NCBI RefSeq assembly: GCF_000235605.1
Contig: NC_016584.1
Span: forward strand, 3,088,001 to 3,152,000
Length of the DNA: 64,000 bases
Direction: 5' to 3'
DNA from: Desulfosporosinus orientis DSM 765
GTDB lineage: Bacteria; Bacillota; Desulfitobacteriia; Desulfitobacteriales; Desulfitobacteriaceae
Of the stretch, positions 61,342-64,000 are shown one piece after another; the stretch's first letter is position 1; the number at the start of each line of letters is the position of its first letter. A program made the position numbers and the translations under genes. A model generated the notes under the pieces. The model did no database searches, was not told the origin of the DNA, and saw only the letters and a program-made list of their open reading frames with translations.

Positions 61342-62061
61342 ATGAGCAACAAGAATATCCCCTGGAAAAACGGGATCAAAGACGGCATTCCTATCGCACT
61401 CGGCTATTTCGCCGTTTCCTTTACCTTCGGCATTGTGGCAAAGAAGGCCGGCCTGACGCCCTTTCAGGCTGTCTTTATGTCCGGAGCCAACCTGACCTCA
61501 GCCGGCCAATTCGGAGCACTGGCTTTAATCGGGACTTCCGCTACATATCTGGAAATGGCCCTGACCCAGCTGGTCATTAATTTGCGCTACTGCCTGATGT
61601 CCTGTTCACTATCCCAAAAATTTGAGGCAGGAGCAGGCTGGCCCCACCGTTTTCCGGTGGCCTTCGGTGTTACGGATGAAATATTCGGGGTATCCGTCTG
61701 CAAAAAAGGGAAACTGAACCCCTTCTACAATTACGGTTTGATGAGCGTCAGTATACCGGGCTGGATGTTGGGTACCTTTTGCGGGGCAGTTTCAGGAGGG
61801 TTGTTACCGGCCAGGATTATCAGTGCCTTAAGTGTCGCTCTGTACGGGATGTTTATCGCGGTGATTGTCCCGCCGGCCAAGGGTAACAAGCTCTTGACAG
61901 GAATCATTGGCTCATCTATGCTGCTGAGTTTGTTATTTGCCCAACTGCCCATCCTCAGTGAAATCTCCCAGGGATTCAAAATCATTATTTTAACGGTATT
62001 AATAGCAGGAATGGCAGCACTCCTGTTTCCTGTGAAGGAGGAGGCTGCCCATGAGAGGTAA
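61342..62061 (+). CDS. azlC: AzlC family branched-chain amino acid exporter subunit
   Basis: This 239-residue membrane protein has about six hydrophobic segments and the AzlC pattern (IPIALGYFAVSFTFGIVAKKAGL and MSGANLTSAGQFGALALIG). With AzlD it exports branched-chain amino acids or their analogues. Start ATG 61342 follows AGAGGTAAGTTTCA. The stop overlaps the azlD start by 11 bases, showing coupling. The LysR gene upstream is the likely regulator. Confidence 0.93.
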   Translation: MSNKNIPWKNGIKDGIPIALGYFAVSFTFGIVAKKAGLTPFQAVFMSGANLTSAGQFGALALIGTSATYLEMALTQLVINLRYCLMSCSLSQKFEAGAGWPHRFPVAFGVTDEIFGVSVCKKGKLNPFYNYGLMSVSIPGWMLGTFCGAVSGGLLPARIISALSVALYGMFIAVIVPPAKGNKLLTGIIGSSMLLSLLFAQLPILSEISQGFKIIILTVLIAGMAALLFPVKEEAAHER

Positions 62062-62356
62062 TACCTATCTCTATATCCTGGTCATGGCGGGTGTTACCTA
62101 TTTGATCAGACTCTTTCCTTTGCTTTTCATGCGTAAGGAAATCAAGAATGTATATCTCAAATCCTTCCTATATTATGTACCCTATGTCACCCTGGCGGTA
62201 ATGACCTTTCCCGCGATCTTAAAGGCCACGGCAAGCCTGTGGTCCGCCCTGGCAGGATTCGGCACGGCCTTAATCCTGGCTTACCGGGGCGGCAGTCTGT
62301 TCAAGGTTTCCCTCCTGGCATGTCTAACGGTCTTTATTATAGAGTTGATGGTTTAG
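62051..62356 (+). CDS. azlD: AzlD family branched-chain amino acid exporter subunit
   Basis: This 101-residue hydrophobic protein has four membrane segments and the family motif GVTYLIRLFPLLF near the N-terminus. It overlaps azlC and is followed by a strong bidirectional terminator. It is the small partner of AzlC in amino acid export. Confidence 0.92.
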   Translation: MRGNTYLYILVMAGVTYLIRLFPLLFMRKEIKNVYLKSFLYYVPYVTLAVMTFPAILKATASLWSALAGFGTALILAYRGGSLFKVSLLACLTVFIIELMV

Positions 62357-62401
62357 CAATAGAGAAGAGGCAAATTTGCGCCCTCGCTCTATTGCTTTTT
62401 T
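62355..62401. terminator. Bidirectional terminator between azlD and etfA
   Basis: AGCAATAGAG (62355-62364) and CTCTATTGCT (62387-62396) form a perfect stem with inner GAGG/CCTC pairing, followed by TTTTTT on the plus strand. The opposite strand serves the convergent etfA gene. Confidence 0.8.
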
Positions 62402-63591
62402 TAAGCGCTTAAAGAAACAGCCTGCAGTTGTTTGGCTAATACCGGCAGCACTTCTTTGATATCGGCGACAAGTCCGTAGTCAGCAACCTTAAAAATCGGG
62501 GCATTCGGATCTGAATTGATGGCCACAATGCAACTGGAGTTCTGCATGCCGGCCAAATGCTGAATGGCGCCGGATATCCCACAGGCAATATAAAGTTTGG
62601 GTTTAACTGTTTTGCCCGTTTGGCCGACTTGGTGGGCATGATCGATCCAGCCAGCCTCCACTGCAGCGCGGGAAGCGGCCACCGAGGCGCCCAGCATGTC
62701 AGCTAGTTCGATTAATTTATGGAATCCTTCCTGTCCGCCAGCTCCGCGGCCCCCGGCTATAATAATTTCAGCATCTTCGATATTTATTGAGGCCTTTGCA
62801 GCCTTAACTAACTCTATAACCTTGGAACGAATAACTTCAGGAGGAATATGATAAAGTTCTTCAATGATGTCCCCGCGTCGATTAGTGTCTAGAGGGAGCT
62901 TTTGCATGACACCGGGACGGACGGTTGACATCTGAGGCCTATGATTAGGGCAAGCTATAGTAGCCATAAGGTTTCCCCCAAAGGCAGGACGTGTTTGCAG
63001 AATAATTTTCTCCTTTGGCTCTACAGCTAACTCGGTACAGTCTGCGGTTAATCCGGTTCCAAGACGCCGGGCCAGACGAGGGGCAAAATCTCTTCCGATA
63101 GTGGTAGCACCGAGCAGGACAGCCTCCGGTCGGTATTTTTTTATCAAATCCGCAAGCACATAGGTGTAGGGTTCGGTACGATAGTGGTTGAGATCGGGAT
63201 TATCCACAACGATAACTCTGTCTGCCCCATAGGCAATGAGTTCATTAGATATTATTTTAATGTGCTGGCCTAACAATACTGCGGTAACGCCGGTTTGCCG
63301 CTGTATCGCCAACTCGTTGGCAATACCCAAAAGTTCTAAGGCCACCTCGGAAAGTTTTCCTTGACGTTGTTCGGCAAAGACCCATATTCCATCGTAATTC
63401 TCCAGGTTGACGTTTGAAGTGGATTTTTCCTCTTCTAAGATAGCATTAAATTTACAAACTTCAGCACACGCACCACAGTTCGTACAGTTATCTTTAAATT
63501 GGGCTAGTTTATCGATAACCTCAATAGCTGCAAAAGGACACTGCCTTACGCAAAGCCCGCATCCTTTGCAGCGTTCGTTTAATAATATCAT
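62401..63591 (-). CDS. etfA: Electron transfer flavoprotein alpha subunit with N-terminal ferredoxin domain
   Basis: This 396-residue protein has an N-terminal 2[4Fe-4S] ferredoxin domain (CKGCGLCVRQCP and CTNCGACAEVCK, within residues 8-46) and then the ETF alpha core. The FAD-binding C-terminal domain shows GGRGAGGQEGFHKLIELADMLGA, the VGQTGKTVKPKLYIACGISGAIQH segment and AINSDPNAPIF. ETF-alpha with added clusters is common in anaerobes and may link acyl-CoA dehydrogenases to a quinone reductase, ferredoxin or a bifurcating complex. ATG 63591 follows GGAGGTTTC. etfB is immediately upstream. Confidence 0.95.
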   Translation of the reverse strand: MILLNERCKGCGLCVRQCPFAAIEVIDKLAQFKDNCTNCGACAEVCKFNAILEEEKSTSNVNLENYDGIWVFAEQRQGKLSEVALELLGIANELAIQRQTGVTAVLLGQHIKIISNELIAYGADRVIVVDNPDLNHYRTEPYTYVLADLIKKYRPEAVLLGATTIGRDFAPRLARRLGTGLTADCTELAVEPKEKIILQTRPAFGGNLMATIACPNHRPQMSTVRPGVMQKLPLDTNRRGDIIEELYHIPPEVIRSKVIELVKAAKASINIEDAEIIIAGGRGAGGQEGFHKLIELADMLGASVAASRAAVEAGWIDHAHQVGQTGKTVKPKLYIACGISGAIQHLAGMQNSSCIVAINSDPNAPIFKVADYGLVADIKEVLPVLAKQLQAVSLSA

Positions 63592-63617
63592 TTGCGAAAC
63601 CTCCTGCTGATAAATTA

Positions 63618-64000
63618 TTATTTAGCGGCATTTGAGACAACTAAATTGAGAAGTTGGCACTCTTTAAAGCACTCAATAAGTTTTTGGCACTTTTCAGTGT
63701 TAGAGCCTTCAAGTATTGTACAGGTCCGCTTCTGTTCAGGGACAAAGGTACGTCGTACCTGAGTTGGAGAGCCTTTCAGACCGAGATAATTGTAATCCGC
63801 ATTAACATCCTCTGCGCCCCATATTAAAATCCCTTGCTCGTTAGCACGCATGATGCCCCGAATTGAAGGATAACGCGGAGAATCAGGAGCTTTAAGAACA
63901 GTAAACAGAGCGGGGAGTTGGATGTCAACGATCTCGTGGCCATCTTCGATGGCGCGTTCAACACGACAGGTCTTGTCATCAAGAAGGGTAACATTTTGAA
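63618..64000 (-). CDS. etfB: Electron transfer flavoprotein beta subunit, partial (start beyond window)
   Basis: The minus-strand frame is open from the window edge to a stop at 63618 and encodes about 126 C-terminal residues. The segments EIVDIQLPALFTVLKAPDSPRYPSIRG (shown in parts: VDIQLPALFTV and SPRYPSIRGIMRA) and the later acidic tail match ETF beta, where this part helps bind FAD and the alpha subunit. It ends 27 bases before etfA, so the two form an operon. The AMP-binding N-terminal half is outside the window. Confidence 0.92.
   Translation of the reverse strand, partial: QNVTLLDDKTCRVERAIEDGHEIVDIQLPALFTVLKAPDSPRYPSIRGIMRANEQGILIWGAEDVNADYNYLGLKGSPTQVRRTFVPEQKRTCTILEGSNTEKCQKLIECFKECQLLNLVVSNAAK

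Overview
The window looks like a chromosomal segment of an anaerobic, low-to-moderate GC Firmicute of the Desulfosporosinus/Desulfitobacterium type. The reasons are strong AGGAGG ribosome-binding sites, frequent TTG/GTG starts, many sigma-54 activators with matching -24/-12 promoters, EtfA with a ferredoxin domain, large sets of acyl-CoA enzymes, and no rRNA, tRNA, phage or transposase genes. The genus is an inference from gene style, not a database match. Starts were chosen from ribosome-binding sites.

Layout. (1) 1-18.2 kb is an acyl-CoA catabolic block. It holds the end of a crotonase gene, a family III CoA-transferase, a DUF35/thiolase pair, two tandem class I CoA-transferases, two tandem acyl-CoA dehydrogenases, a convergent sigma-54 activator, a sigma-54-driven nitroreductase/SDR pair, a DMSO-reductase-family molybdoenzyme, a FabK/nitronate monooxygenase-like flavoprotein and an ADP-forming acyl-CoA synthetase. 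The gene set resembles the beta-oxidation half of the benzylsuccinate (bbs) pathway, but no glycyl-radical enzyme is in the window. (2) 18.3-18.6 kb is a scar made of collinear pieces of the methylmalonyl cassette found intact at 54-60.5 kb. (3) 19-32.5 kb handles amino acids: a Cys-rich small protein, a class III aminotransferase, glutamate dehydrogenase, a receiver/PEP-synthase-like fusion, a sigma-54 activator, and a complete branched-chain amino acid type ABC transporter. Two sigma-54 promoters here share an upstream motif. (4) 32.6-38.2 kb holds a molybdenum hydroxylase, a BASS transporter, a TSUP permease and an FAH-family hydrolase. (5) 38.3-52 kb is a sugar-acid-like block: a PrpR-type activator, a tripartite tricarboxylate transporter (tctCBA), a LarA-like protein, two IlvD/Edd dehydratases, a split UxaA-type hydro-lyase, a DapA-family lyase/aldolase and a D-2-hydroxyacid dehydrogenase, served by two sigma-54 promoters. 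(6) 52-60.3 kb is a second PrpR-type activator followed by a sigma-54-driven methylmalonyl-CoA cassette (mutase large and small subunits, epimerase, carboxyltransferase, biotin carboxylase, biotin carrier) that would interconvert propionyl-CoA and succinyl-CoA. (7) 60.3-64 kb holds a LysR regulator divergent from azlCD, and convergent etfA/etfB (etfB runs off the window).

How it fits together. Acids and amino acids are imported, activated with CoA and oxidised by acyl-CoA dehydrogenases, whose electrons can pass to EtfAB. Propionyl-CoA units are routed to succinyl-CoA. Transcription is organised as separate sigma-54 modules, each next to its own activator. The most notable observation is the pair of complementary remnants (18.3-18.6 kb and about 52.0-52.1 kb), which suggests that one large cassette was duplicated and then trimmed differently in each copy.
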